Source: Clostridiales bacterium
GTDB taxonomy: Bacteria > Bacillota > Clostridia > Lachnospirales > Lachnospiraceae
DNA length: 64,000 bases
Direction of reading: 5' to 3'
NCBI GenBank assembly: GCA_018374355.1
Contig: JAHAFI010000013.1
Span: 11,568-75,567, forward strand
Shown: in pieces, positions 18,070-27,614 of the stretch
Position numbering within the stretch: position 1 is the first letter of the stretch
How the letters are laid out: each line of letters opens with the position of its first letter
The notes under the pieces: model-generated
The model's input: the letters and a program-made list of their open reading frames with translations, nothing else
The model's database searches: none
What the model was told of the DNA's origin: nothing
Made by a program: the position numbers and the translations under genes

Positions 18070-19506
18070 TTATTTCACTTGGATGATCTGCATGATATTC
18101 GTTACCAGACCTTCCCCTGAAATATCATTGGTAGACGGATCTCCCGCGGTAAATACCGCAATATCTCCCTTTTCCACCAGATGTTCCCTTTTCACCACGT
18201 ACATAGCGTGGGAAATAATATTTTCCGTTGTATCCTCTGCGTAGCCTGCGATCGGCTTTACTCCCCAATATAACTGCATTTTTCTTCTCGCCCATGCATT
18301 GGGGCTTACACCGTAAATCGGCACCTTCGGGCGGAAATTGGAAATCAGCCGTGCAGTCTGACCGGACATAGTCGGCGTAATGATACAGTCCGCACCCAGA
18401 TTTTCCGTTGTCTGTACCGCTGCCATACCTACCGAACTGGATACATTCTTACTTCCCCGCAGCGCCCGGTAATCCATATGGCGCTTATAATCCAGATGCG
18501 GCTCTGTGGACTCTGCAATCTGCACCATCATGTTTACCGCCTGTTCCGGATATTTACCTACCGCCGTCTCTCCTGAGAGCATAATCGCATCTGTTCCGTC
18601 ATAGATTGCATTGGCAACGTCTGTCACCTCCGCTCTGGTAGGACGGGGATTGCGGATCATGGAATCCAGCATCTGGGTAGCTGTGATTACCGGTTTGTAG
18701 TGCATGTTACATTTCTGGATGATCATTTTCTGAATATGGGGAACCTTATGGGCCGGAATCTCAACGCCCAAATCACCCCGGGCTACCATGACACCGTCGG
18801 CGGCCTTGATAATCCGGTCGATATTCTCCACGCCCTCTGCATTCTCTACTTTAGCGATCACATCGATTCTCTCACCGCCGTTTTGGCGAAGCAGTTCCTT
18901 GATTTCCTTGATCGCATCACTGCTGCGGACAAAGGAGGCTGCGATAAAGTCAATCCCCTGTCCGATTCCAAACAGAATATCTTTTTTATCCTGCTCCGTA
19001 ATTGCAGGAAGATTTACTTTGACATTGGGAACATTGATTCCTTTCTGCTGTCCCAGCTCACCGCCGTTTACCACCCGGCAGATGACCTCTGTCCCGGATG
19101 TTTCTTCTACCTCAAGCTGAATCAGGCCGTCATCGATCAGAATAGTATCTCCGCTTTTTACATCTTCTGGAAGCCCTTCATACGTCTGAGAACATCGTTT
19201 TACATTTCCCACAATCTTCTCTGTGGTGAGGATAAACTGCTCGCCCTCCACCAGCGTCACCTTCTGTCCATCCTCCAAAAGTCCGGTACGAATCTCCGGT
19301 CCCTTGGTATCCAGCAAAATCGCAACGGGAAGCTTCAGTTCCGCGCGGACTTTCTTTAAAATATCCATTCGCTCCTTCTGTTCCTCATGGGTTCCGTGGG
19401 AAAAGTTGAAACGGGCGATATCCATCCCTGCAAGCATCAGCTTTCTCATCATCTCTTCGTTGTTCGTGTTCGGTCCCATGGTGCAGATAATCTTTGTTCT
19501 CTTCAT
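18070..19506 (-). CDS. pyk: Pyruvate kinase
   Basis: Glycolytic conversion of phosphoenolpyruvate and ADP to pyruvate and ATP. 478 residues with MKRTKIICTMGP at the start, the catalytic VMVARGDLGVEIP and TATQMLDSM motifs, and a normal C-terminal regulatory domain ending near TNIMQIIQVK. It lacks the extra PEP-utiliser domain carried by many Bacillus pyruvate kinases. ATG 19506 is selected over 19557 because AGGAGGGG precedes it. Followed by lysA. Confidence 0.97.
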   Translation of the reverse strand: MKRTKIICTMGPNTNNEEMMRKLMLAGMDIARFNFSHGTHEEQKERMDILKKVRAELKLPVAILLDTKGPEIRTGLLEDGQKVTLVEGEQFILTTEKIVGNVKRCSQTYEGLPEDVKSGDTILIDDGLIQLEVEETSGTEVICRVVNGGELGQQKGINVPNVKVNLPAITEQDKKDILFGIGQGIDFIAASFVRSSDAIKEIKELLRQNGGERIDVIAKVENAEGVENIDRIIKAADGVMVARGDLGVEIPAHKVPHIQKMIIQKCNMHYKPVITATQMLDSMIRNPRPTRAEVTDVANAIYDGTDAIMLSGETAVGKYPEQAVNMMVQIAESTEPHLDYKRHMDYRALRGSKNVSSSVGMAAVQTTENLGADCIITPTMSGQTARLISNFRPKVPIYGVSPNAWARRKMQLYWGVKPIAGYAEDTTENIISHAMYVVKREHLVEKGDIAVFTAGDPSTNDISGEGLVTNIMQIIQVK

Positions 19507-19517
19507 CGGTGCCCCTC

Positions 19518-20342
19518 CTATTTTACATGAGTATGTGTAAATAAATGGTCCTGACAATATTCATAGTTGCCATTACATTTTGAGCAGAATCGGAATTCCA
19601 GATGGGCTCCATCCTCTTCCGTTCTTCCGCAGATTGCACATTTATGCTTTGTTACATTTACCTGACTTTGATGGACTGCCTTTTTAAACTTCTGTCTCCG
19701 CTGGATCTCTTTTGGATTGTAGCGGCTCATATTTCTTGTGGCGAAGAAAAATATAATGAAGTTCATCAAAGAACAGATAATAGCAACTCTTGTAGGCCAT
19801 CCATACACAATCATGTCCCTCACCAGATAAATACCGTAAAGAATCCCCAGCCATTTCATCTTCAGGGGGATAATGCCCATCAGCCATACCTGCGCATTTG
19901 CATAGGTTGCTGCAAATGCAAGAATAATGGACAGGCTGATGTAATAAGTACTGAACACTACTCCACTGAATATAATCAGGCCGCCTGTAATGAAGTACAG
20001 TGCAAACGCACCGACGATACTCAGAAGAATTCCGGAAAAGATATAGACATTATACCGGAAAGTTCCCCAAGTCCGCTCCAGCGTGTTTCCCACGGAATAA
20101 TAGAAAAACAGCATAAGAATTGTAAAAATATCCAGTTTTCCCGGTGGAATCAAAAGCCAGCTCACCAGTCTCCAGACCTGTCCCCTGAGAATCTGCGCCG
20201 GCTCTAATGTAAGATACATCACCATCTGGGGAGCCAGCGTCATAAGGATGTACCCCGCCGCATAGGTGATGATAATGTATAGGGTGAGGTTCGACACAGC
20301 AAACCTGCCGAACTTCCGTTCCAGCTTATTTAAAAAGTTCAT
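19518..20342 (-). CDS. Rhomboid/derlin-like membrane protein with C-terminal zinc motif
   Basis: 274 residues. About six membrane helices span residues 18-205, with the L1-loop signature GQVWRLVSW seen in rhomboids and derlins. The rhomboid catalytic GxSG appears as IFSG, keeping the serine and losing the first glycine, and no histidine is present in the last helices (MIVYGWPTRVAIICSLMNF), so proteolysis is unlikely. The soluble tail holds CAICG, CSKC and further C/H residues that could bind zinc. It sits 11 bases upstream of pyk and 24 bases downstream of corA. Probably a pseudoprotease of unknown role. Confidence 0.75.
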   Translation of the reverse strand: MNFLNKLERKFGRFAVSNLTLYIIITYAAGYILMTLAPQMVMYLTLEPAQILRGQVWRLVSWLLIPPGKLDIFTILMLFFYYSVGNTLERTWGTFRYNVYIFSGILLSIVGAFALYFITGGLIIFSGVVFSTYYISLSIILAFAATYANAQVWLMGIIPLKMKWLGILYGIYLVRDMIVYGWPTRVAIICSLMNFIIFFFATRNMSRYNPKEIQRRQKFKKAVHQSQVNVTKHKCAICGRTEEDGAHLEFRFCSKCNGNYEYCQDHLFTHTHVK

Positions 20343-20366
20343 AATATACCTCCGTAAATCAAACGC

Positions 20367-21308
20367 TTAGAATAGATCCTTCTTCCTGAAAACAAATGCA
20401 ACCAGCAGACTTAACACCAGCGAAAACAGAATCACATACAGAAATCCCATGGGATTCTGGGAAAAGGGCATTCCCTTCCAGCTCAGGTTCATGCCGTAGG
20501 CGCTGAAGATCATGGTTGGAATGGACATTACAATGGTAACTGTGGTCAGGAATTTCATAACGATGTTCTGGTTGTTGGAAATAACCGACGCAAAAGCATC
20601 CATGGTGCCGCTCAGGACTCCGCTGTAAATATTTGCCATCTCGATGGCCTGCTTGTTCTCGATAATAACATCCTCCAAAAGCTCCGTGTCCTCCGGATAC
20701 TGCTTGATGTTCTCCACCTTCAAAAGCTTCTCCAAAACTGCCTCGTTGGATTTCAGGGAGGTGGTAAAATACACCAGTGATTTTTCCAGCTCCAAAAGCT
20801 CCAGAAGTTCCTCATTTTTCTGCGCTTTGTGGAGTTTTTCCTCTACCTGTACGCTTTTTTTGTCGATTACTCTCAGATAATGCAGAAACATGGATGCGTT
20901 TCTGTAAAGCATCTGCAGGATGAATCTTGTTCTTTTATATGTGAAAAAGTTTCTCACCCGCCCGTCCATAAAAGAACTGAGTACCGGAGTGTCCTCCAGA
21001 CAGACGGTAAAAATCATCTCATCCGTCACAACGATACCCATGGGAATGGTTCCGTACCACTCCTTGTCATTTCGTTCTTCGATAATAGGAATATCCACCA
21101 GAATCAGAGTATAATTGTCCTCCACTTCCACACGGGAGCGTTCCTCCTCATCCAGCGGTGCACGAAGATGATCCACATCAATCTCGTATTTTTCCGCGAT
21201 CTCCACCAGCTCCGTCGCTGTAGGATCGATCAGGGCAACCCAGCTTCCCTCCTGCGCTTCATTGATCTGGTGCACATTGCCGTCTATGGTTCTGAAAATT
21301 TTAATCAT
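20367..21308 (-). CDS. corA: CorA-family divalent metal ion channel
   Basis: 313 residues with the layout of CorA: a large N-terminal cytoplasmic domain, a long helix, then two C-terminal helices joined by YGMN, the ion-selecting loop. CorA proteins import Mg2+ and sometimes Co2+ or Ni2+ as pentamers in the inner membrane. The N terminus MIKIFRTIDGNV is short, as in the Thermotoga type. The promoter at 21527-21556 leaves a leader of about 210 bases, which may regulate it. First gene of the corA, rhomboid-like, pyk and lysA stretch. Confidence 0.93.
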   Translation of the reverse strand: MIKIFRTIDGNVHQINEAQEGSWVALIDPTATELVEIAEKYEIDVDHLRAPLDEEERSRVEVEDNYTLILVDIPIIEERNDKEWYGTIPMGIVVTDEMIFTVCLEDTPVLSSFMDGRVRNFFTYKRTRFILQMLYRNASMFLHYLRVIDKKSVQVEEKLHKAQKNEELLELLELEKSLVYFTTSLKSNEAVLEKLLKVENIKQYPEDTELLEDVIIENKQAIEMANIYSGVLSGTMDAFASVISNNQNIVMKFLTTVTIVMSIPTMIFSAYGMNLSWKGMPFSQNPMGFLYVILFSLVLSLLVAFVFRKKDLF

Positions 21309-21526
21309 TTTTATGAGCTCCTTTCATCGTCCGCCGCAAACCGGACACGAAAAAAGAACCCGCCTGTCCCGTTTACAGCCTCATTTTTCTGTTTTTACCT
21401 TTGGCTTCCTGCTTCGAGGACAAGGCCCGCCTTCCATACTCTACACATCCTTTCACATAAATCAGGTACGCTTCGGCGTACTTGCTGTTTATCTTTTTCT
21501 AAGATAAAATGACAAAATTCATATTC
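21309..21526 (-). other. Long corA leader, unrecognised structure
   Basis: Read on the minus strand, the leader starts with a CGAA-loop hairpin (GTACGC/GCGTAC, 21466-21481), continues through a G-rich middle, and ends with GGACAGGCGGGTTCTTTTTT, which pairs in part with GTGTCC after it. No match to the M-box or other riboswitches is recognised. It holds no credible gene. Confidence 0.4.
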
Positions 21527-21556
21527 ATTATAAATCTCGTTTCCGCGTTTTGTCAA
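21527..21556 (-). promoter_or_regulatory. Promoter of corA
   Basis: TTGACA (21551-21556) and TATAAT (21527-21532) on the minus strand, 18-base spacer. Confidence 0.75.
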
Positions 21557-21560
21557 TTTC

Positions 21561-21589
21561 TTTACAAACTTTCTTCTTTCCTTTATAAT
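21561..21589 (+). promoter_or_regulatory. Promoter of aroC
   Basis: TTTACA (21561-21566) and TATAAT (21584-21589), 17-base spacer. Its -35 lies 4 bases from the corA -35, so the two promoters are back to back. Confidence 0.8.
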
Positions 21590-21685
21590 GAATAAGGATT
21601 GCTGCCGTCTGCAAAAAGCTGACGGCATACACTTGCAAAGCTACAAAACCGTATCAGACGGTGATAGAACAGATAAGGAGATCAT

Positions 21686-22780
21686 ATGGCTGGTTCATCA
21701 TTTGGAACAATTTTTAAAATCACCACATGGGGAGAATCCCACGGCGCAGGCATCGGTGTTGTCGTTGACGGATGCCCTGCCGGACTTCCTCTCTCTGAGG
21801 AAGATATACAGATTTTTTTAAACAGAAGGAAACCGGGGCAGAGTAAGTTTGCCACTCCCAGAAAAGAGGATGATGCCGTGGAGATTCTTTCCGGTATCTT
21901 TGAGGGAAAAACCACCGGAACTCCCATTTCCCTGCTGGTAAGGAATACCTCCCAGCGCTCCCGGGATTATTCCGAAATCGCTTCTTATTATCGCCCGGGA
22001 CACGCAGATTATACCTTTGACGCCAAATACGGCTTTCGGGATTACCGGGGCGGCGGACGTTCCTCCGGAAGAGAAACCATCGGACGGGTAGCTGCCGGAG
22101 CCATTGCCTCCAAACTGCTTTCCGAGATGGGAATCCACCTCACCGCTTACACAAAATCCATCGGTCCTGTAGAGATTTCTTCCTTTCAGGAGGAGGAGAT
22201 TTTCAACAATTCCTTATATATGCCGGATGCACAGGCCGCCGGACAGGCCGCCGCTTATCTGGAACAGTGCATGGCTGAGAAAAATTCCTCCGGCGGTATC
22301 GTAGAATGTGTGGTGCAGGGACTTCCCGCCGGGCTTGGCGATCCCGTCTTTGAAAAACTCAGCGCCAATCTGGCAAAGGCTGTTTGTTCCATCGGCGCTG
22401 TAAAAGGCTTTGAGATCGGCGACGGCATGAGTGTGGCCGCTTCCACTGGACTTACCAACAATGACAGCTTTATTCCGGGAAAAGAAGGTTCTGTGAGCAA
22501 GGGCACCAATCATGCGGGAGGAGTTCTGGGCGGAATCAGTGACGGAAGCCCGCTGGTACTCCGGGCGGCCATCAAACCAACCCCGTCCATCGCAGCCAGC
22601 CAGAACACCATCACCAGAGAAGGGGAACCGATCGCAGTCTCCATCAAGGGCCGTCATGACCCTATTATCGTTCCCAGAGCCGTAGTGGTGGTGGAATCCA
22701 TGACTGCACTGGTTCTTGCTGATGCGCTGCTTTTAAATATGAGCTCCCGGATGGAACATCTTTATAAAATATATTCGTAG
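21686..22780 (+). CDS. aroC: Chorismate synthase
   Basis: Last step of the shikimate pathway: converts 5-enolpyruvylshikimate 3-phosphate to chorismate with reduced FMN. 364 residues, standard length. Family motifs are visible: GESHGAGIGVVVDGCPAG, FRDYRGGGRSSGRETIGRV and the C-terminal GRHDPIIVPRAVVVVESM. AAGGAG lies 6 bases before the ATG. It is a single-gene unit, divergent from corA, and ends at a bidirectional hairpin. The other aro genes are not in the window. Confidence 0.97.
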   Translation: MAGSSFGTIFKITTWGESHGAGIGVVVDGCPAGLPLSEEDIQIFLNRRKPGQSKFATPRKEDDAVEILSGIFEGKTTGTPISLLVRNTSQRSRDYSEIASYYRPGHADYTFDAKYGFRDYRGGGRSSGRETIGRVAAGAIASKLLSEMGIHLTAYTKSIGPVEISSFQEEEIFNNSLYMPDAQAAGQAAAYLEQCMAEKNSSGGIVECVVQGLPAGLGDPVFEKLSANLAKAVCSIGAVKGFEIGDGMSVAASTGLTNNDSFIPGKEGSVSKGTNHAGGVLGGISDGSPLVLRAAIKPTPSIAASQNTITREGEPIAVSIKGRHDPIIVPRAVVVVESMTALVLADALLLNMSSRMEHLYKIYS

Positions 22781-22796
22781 CTCTTCCCTTTAAACG

Positions 22797-22846
22797 CAAA
22801 AAAGCTGCGGCAGAATAAAACCTGTTCTGCTGCAGCCTTTTCTTTT
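22797..22846. terminator. Bidirectional terminator between aroC and the lactonase-like gene
   Basis: Stem GCTGCGGCAGAA/TTCTGCTGCAGC (22804-22836), with an A-run on the left and CTTTTCTTTT on the right, so it has U-rich tails in both directions and serves the two convergent genes. Confidence 0.85.
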
Positions 22847-22879
22847 GTCTTTTCATTATTTTCGGTCTTTATGTCTTCT

Positions 22880-23938
22880 CTACACCTCGATGTTTGTCAT
22901 CAGAATGCAGTTCGGGGTCTCCACCTTCATAGGTCTGCCCTTCATGATCAGAAGCTTTTTCTCATAGTCCACCGTAAATGTGGTAATACTGTTTGACTCA
23001 TGGTTTACAACCGCGATATGCTTTCCATCCGGGAACAGCGCAATATCTTTCGGATACTCTCCGCTGATAGGGAGGGCAAAATCCTTCGTCAGTGTTCCGT
23101 CCTCCTCATTGATCGAGAACATGGCAAGGGAATTGTCTCCGGCTGTGGTGGTAAACAGATGCTTTCCGTCCGGCGTAATGGCAATAGCCGCCGCACAGTC
23201 ATGCAGAGGATCCAGCTCGTCAGACAGTGTCTCAATGGTCTGCACCAGCTCAAATTCCGGTGTCTTTCCGTTGTCTTTGTAGGTAAATACGCCGACTTTA
23301 TTTGCCAGTTCAAACAGAATATATGCATATTTTCCGTCCTTACTGAATACAATCTCTCTCGGGCCGGACTCTCTCTTGCATCGGAGAATATCCACCAGTT
23401 CCAGACGGTTTCTCAGTGTATTAATCCGATAAAGCTTTACCTGATCGATACCGTTGTCCACCGCACAGATATATTTTCCTTCCGGCGTGGTAGCTACACA
23501 GCTTACATGAGGGCGGAAATTCCGCTCGGCAACGCTTCCTATTCCTTTATGGAATACTCCGTCAAAAACTCTTCCCAGTCTTCCGTCTCTGTGAGTATGG
23601 ACCGCAGTGATCTTTCCGTCATGGTAACCGCCTACGAAAAGATATTTGCCTGCATCGTCTACAGACAGATAGCAGCCTCTCATACCGTCGATATCCACTT
23701 TGTTGATCAGTTCCAGATCGCCGTCCGATTTGATTGCAAACACTGCAACGCCCTCATCAGCGATAGAGTAAAGGTATTTGCCGTTTTTTGACTTTACGAC
23801 ATAAGATGAATTATTTACAGGAACCACTTTTCTTTCAGACAGTGTTCCCTCTTCCACATCCACATCATACAGATGAATCCCAATGCTGCTGCCATGTGTG
23901 TATGTACCCACATATGCAACATATTTTTCATTGTCCAT
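22880..23938 (-). CDS. YbhE/Pgl-type lactonase-family beta-propeller protein
   Basis: 352 residues of repeated beta-propeller blades in the pattern of the 7-bladed lactonase (YbhE/YkgB) family: repeated SKDGKYAYI, TPDGKHLFT and FPDGKHIAVVNH segments. Members include a cytoplasmic 6-phosphogluconolactonase, but many homologues have no proven activity. No signal peptide. ATG 23938 follows AAAGG by 9 bases. A minus-strand TTGTAG-17-TAAAAT lies near 24006-24034. Neighbours do not belong to the pentose phosphate pathway. Confidence 0.82.
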   Translation of the reverse strand: MDNEKYVAYVGTYTHGSSIGIHLYDVDVEEGTLSERKVVPVNNSSYVVKSKNGKYLYSIADEGVAVFAIKSDGDLELINKVDIDGMRGCYLSVDDAGKYLFVGGYHDGKITAVHTHRDGRLGRVFDGVFHKGIGSVAERNFRPHVSCVATTPEGKYICAVDNGIDQVKLYRINTLRNRLELVDILRCKRESGPREIVFSKDGKYAYILFELANKVGVFTYKDNGKTPEFELVQTIETLSDELDPLHDCAAAIAITPDGKHLFTTTAGDNSLAMFSINEEDGTLTKDFALPISGEYPKDIALFPDGKHIAVVNHESNSITTFTVDYEKKLLIMKGRPMKVETPNCILMTNIEV

Positions 23939-24062
23939 AATTACCATCCTTTCGTTCCTTCGAAAATTTTATACATTTTTTCGAATTCCAGTCTATCTGC
24001 TGACTATTTTACCACATTTTTCCCGATTCTACAATTGAATATCTTACTTTTCTTTTCGGGGA

Positions 24063-24090
24063 TTGACGGATTCCCGCCAATGGCTATAAT
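24063..24090 (+). promoter_or_regulatory. Promoter of the pseudouridine synthase gene
   Basis: TTGACG (24063-24068) and TATAAT (24085-24090), 16-base spacer, about 60 bases before the gene. Confidence 0.7.
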
Positions 24091-24152
24091 GATGTTGGGG
24101 TCAAAAGATATTTTGACCTCTATGATACCGATTGATACCTATGGAGAAAAAA

Positions 24153-25085
24153 ATGAATCGTACTTTTAATTATCAGATATCTATACAAGACCACCAAATG
24201 AGAATCGGTGATTTTCTGCAAATGAAGGGATATTCCCGCCATATCCGCACCTTTTTAAAACAGCGCCCCGGCTCTGTACTGTTAAATGGTGAGCCTGCCC
24301 TTTTTTACCAGTTTCTCACCGAGGGCGACCGCCTTACCGTCCACCTTTTCGAAGAGGAAGCTTCCGAAAAAATCCTTCCGGTTCCTCTGCCTGTGGATAT
24401 TGTCTACGAGGACGAGGATCTTTTAATTGTAAATAAAAAGCCAGATACCCCCATCCACCCCTCTCAGGGGAATTATGAGAATACTCTGGCTAATGGCATT
24501 GCATGGTATTATGCTTCTCAAAACCAGCCCTTTGTCTACCGATGCATCAATCGTCTGGACAGAGACACCACCGGGCTTTTGATTCTTGCAAAAAATATGC
24601 TCAGCGGAGCTATCCTTTCCGCACAGATGAAAAACAGGGAAATCCACAGAACTTATCTGGCCATCGTCGAAGGGTGTCCCCCGGAAAACGGCACCGTCTC
24701 CGCCCCGATCGGGCGGGTGGGAAGTTCCGTAATCCAGCGTCAGGTGGATGAAGTGCATGGAGATGCGGCTGTCACCCATTTTGCCCGGCTGGCATATCGA
24801 AGTCCCGAAACCCTTCCCCTGTTTCCCCGGATGCCCGCCGAAGGACTGTCCCTCGTCCGGCTTCGTCTGGAAACGGGACGCACCCATCAAATCCGGGTTC
24901 ATATGACCTGCATCGGCCATCCGCTGCCCGGAGATACCCTGTATAATCCGGGCACTGCACTGATGAAACGTCAGGCGCTTCACTCTTATTCACTGGAATT
25001 TATCCACCCGATTACCGGGGAGAAGATGCATTTTACCTGTCCTCTGCCGGAGGATATGGCGCGCTTTTTCCCCGGTATTTCCTAA
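24153..25085 (+). CDS. RluA-family pseudouridine synthase
   Basis: 310 residues. An N-terminal S4-like RNA-binding segment is followed by the synthase domain with the catalytic aspartate in INRLDRDTTGLLIL, the VDIVYEDEDLLIVNKK motif and GRTHQIRVHM. It isomerises uridine in rRNA or tRNA; RluD-like by overall layout, target unknown. ATG 24153 has GGAG 6 bases upstream; earlier in-frame starts at 24132 and 24141 lack one. It converges on the GGDEF/HD-GYP gene with a 4-base gap. Confidence 0.92.
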   Translation: MNRTFNYQISIQDHQMRIGDFLQMKGYSRHIRTFLKQRPGSVLLNGEPALFYQFLTEGDRLTVHLFEEEASEKILPVPLPVDIVYEDEDLLIVNKKPDTPIHPSQGNYENTLANGIAWYYASQNQPFVYRCINRLDRDTTGLLILAKNMLSGAILSAQMKNREIHRTYLAIVEGCPPENGTVSAPIGRVGSSVIQRQVDEVHGDAAVTHFARLAYRSPETLPLFPRMPAEGLSLVRLRLETGRTHQIRVHMTCIGHPLPGDTLYNPGTALMKRQALHSYSLEFIHPITGEKMHFTCPLPEDMARFFPGIS

Positions 25086-25089
25086 TCTC

Positions 25090-27606
25090 TTACTTATTTT
25101 TTATATCGTCTGTATCACCGGAGAAGGGGATAATCTCTCCTTCTCTGACACTTTTGACAAACAGTGCGGCAATCGCAGGATCAAACTGACGTCCTGCTTC
25201 CTCCTCAATAATTCCCAGCGCTTTTTCCACCGGCATAGAGCTTTTGTAGCTTCTCTTTGACACCATCGCATCAAAAGAATCCACCACGCAGAGAATCCTT
25301 GCGAGAATCGGAATGTTTTCTCCCTGTATTCTTCTTGGATAACCTTTACCGTCATACCGTTCATGATGGCCGATCACTGCCGGTACTACATAATCCATAG
25401 ATGGGAGATGCCGGATAATGCTGATGGAGGCTTCCACATGCCCCTGAATCACACGGTACTCTTCCTCTGTCAGTTTTCCGGGCTTATTCAGAATCTCTTC
25501 CGGAATACCGATTTTTCCCACATCATGCATCAGTCCCGCCTGCCGGGCAATCTCTACCATATCGCTGTTACATCCGTACAGAGCTGCAAGCTGTGTGGCA
25601 TATTTTGCCACATTGATGGAATGATTAAATGTATAATGGTCTTTTGCGTCAATAGCTGCTGTCAGGGCATAAATCGTGGTTTCATATTCCTGATAAGCCT
25701 GTACATTCATAGGCGATGTTTTGTGATCATCCTGAATCTGTACGTCAAACACACGAATTGCATTTTTTCCATTACGTTTTACATGGTAGACAGCCATATC
25801 TGCATTATTTACCAATTCTGCCGCCGAAGAGGCCCCAAACGGAGCAACGCTGATACCTACGCTGACTGTCAGCATCTTCATCTTATACTCTGAAGAATCC
25901 TGATTCATCTCGTAAATCTGTTTCCGAATTCCCTCTGCAAGGTTTTCAGCCGAAAAAACATCATACCCGGGCAGAAGAATGGCAAATTCTTTTCCGCTGT
26001 AACGGGCTACAATTCCGTTGGAACCTACAGTCGCCGTAACAATCTGAGCGATATTGCGAAGGGCAAGGTCAGCCTCTGACGCTCCATATAGCTGATTATA
26101 CAATTTGAAATCATCTACATTTAAAATCAACAGCGCAAGAGATCCTTCTTTGCTGCGCTCATATTCTTCCTCCAAAACCTCATAAAAATATTTTCTGTTT
26201 AAAAGGCCTGTCAGCTCGTCTGTCCGCGCCTCTTCATAGGCCTTTTTATACAGTTTTGCATTTTTAATGGCAATCGACGCAATGGAACGGATGGAATCAA
26301 TCATCCTCTGGTCATTCAGCGTTATATGTCCCTTTTTCCCCTTACTGGACAGGAGAATCATTCCCACCAGCTCGTCTTCACTGCGAAAACCCGAGCAGCA
26401 TTCGATGTGGAGGTCTGCCAGCTTTTGCTTTTCGCTCTCCCACATGGATTTATACTCCCAAGAATGTCTGAATTCACGCATCATAAGGCTGTCATTTTCA
26501 TCTCTGAGATAGGAAACCAGCGGATGATCTGTCCTCATGGAAAAAGACAGGTCCGACAACGGCTGATTGCTGTAAACAGTCCGGTAAACTCCATTTTTCT
26601 CATCCAGCAGACAGATATATACATCACAGATTTCTGTCATATTCCGGATCACCTTCACTGTCTGATCCAAAATCTCCTCCAGATTCAGGCTTTTTGATAC
26701 ATTATTGCTGTACTCCCTGAGATTCTCTGCCTGCTGCATCTCTTCTTTTACAAATACATTCTGAACGATCAACTGCCATATAAACGTAATCAGTATCAGA
26801 AGCAGGGCAAAACACACCACGAAAAACATGGGAGAATACTTTGCACCAAAAACGCTTTTTCCCGCCAGAAACGGTGATAAATTATAAAACAGGACCAATG
26901 ACAGCAAAATTCCGACTCCGTAGCATACCCTCTCATTGGCAAGCATCTTGAGCTGGAAAAGTCTGCGTTTTACCAGCGCATAGAACAAAAAAATTACATT
27001 GATAATACCGGAAAATACATCGATGGGGAAACCGGAAAATACAGGAACTGACAACAGCGCCTGTCCTATAAAAATCACGATAAGCCCCAAAATTACAGGC
27101 TCAAAACGTTTGGCAAGTCTGCGGTTTCTTCTGCTCTCTATAACAATCACAGCAAAAATATAAATAATGGCAATGCCGCAAAGAAGAAACAGCCACAGAA
27201 CCGATCCCGTCATAGAATACACAAAACGGTCTCCGTTTTCTCCGCTTATAATATCGGGATATCTCAGAAAACAATTGGTAAAGCTGTTCACTGCAACGGT
27301 AATTACCAGCAAAGCCACCATGATTTTTTCCAACGAATTCATTTTTCTTTCAGCCATCTCATTGATAAACAGCAAATAAGCATAGGGCAAAAGCAGCAAA
27401 CCGTCAACGGACACATGATACCAGAACTTATAGGACGGCCACATCTGAAAACGCATGAGCATCGAACCGCCTGTCCAGCAAATCATGAGGAACATCAGAA
27501 ATAAAAAACGGTTAATCAGACGATTTTTTTTCGCCGCAAGAAAAATCAGCATAAGAAATGTATAGCTGAATAACGCAATGACCGATACATAACCAAAACT
27601 TTCCAT
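25090..27606 (-). CDS. Membrane GGDEF/HD-GYP signalling protein
   Basis: 838 residues. The N terminus has about eight hydrophobic helices (to about residue 290), then a GAF-like region (about 300-460), a GGDEF domain beginning RTDELTGLLNRKYF, and a C-terminal HD-GYP domain with MHDVGKIGIPEEI, IGHHERYDGKGYP and ARILCVVDSFDAMVSKRSY. The GGDEF signature reads SGKEF, so cyclase activity is doubtful, while HD-GYP residues look complete. It is therefore more likely a cyclic-di-GMP phosphodiesterase tuned by a membrane sensor. Last gene of the operon with the GH3-like and ICMT-like genes, 8 bases after GH3. Confidence 0.9.
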   Translation of the reverse strand: MESFGYVSVIALFSYTFLMLIFLAAKKNRLINRFLFLMFLMICWTGGSMLMRFQMWPSYKFWYHVSVDGLLLLPYAYLLFINEMAERKMNSLEKIMVALLVITVAVNSFTNCFLRYPDIISGENGDRFVYSMTGSVLWLFLLCGIAIIYIFAVIVIESRRNRRLAKRFEPVILGLIVIFIGQALLSVPVFSGFPIDVFSGIINVIFLFYALVKRRLFQLKMLANERVCYGVGILLSLVLFYNLSPFLAGKSVFGAKYSPMFFVVCFALLLILITFIWQLIVQNVFVKEEMQQAENLREYSNNVSKSLNLEEILDQTVKVIRNMTEICDVYICLLDEKNGVYRTVYSNQPLSDLSFSMRTDHPLVSYLRDENDSLMMREFRHSWEYKSMWESEKQKLADLHIECCSGFRSEDELVGMILLSSKGKKGHITLNDQRMIDSIRSIASIAIKNAKLYKKAYEEARTDELTGLLNRKYFYEVLEEEYERSKEGSLALLILNVDDFKLYNQLYGASEADLALRNIAQIVTATVGSNGIVARYSGKEFAILLPGYDVFSAENLAEGIRKQIYEMNQDSSEYKMKMLTVSVGISVAPFGASSAAELVNNADMAVYHVKRNGKNAIRVFDVQIQDDHKTSPMNVQAYQEYETTIYALTAAIDAKDHYTFNHSINVAKYATQLAALYGCNSDMVEIARQAGLMHDVGKIGIPEEILNKPGKLTEEEYRVIQGHVEASISIIRHLPSMDYVVPAVIGHHERYDGKGYPRRIQGENIPILARILCVVDSFDAMVSKRSYKSSMPVEKALGIIEEEAGRQFDPAIAALFVKSVREGEIIPFSGDTDDIKNK

Positions 27607-27614
27607 ATTCCCCC

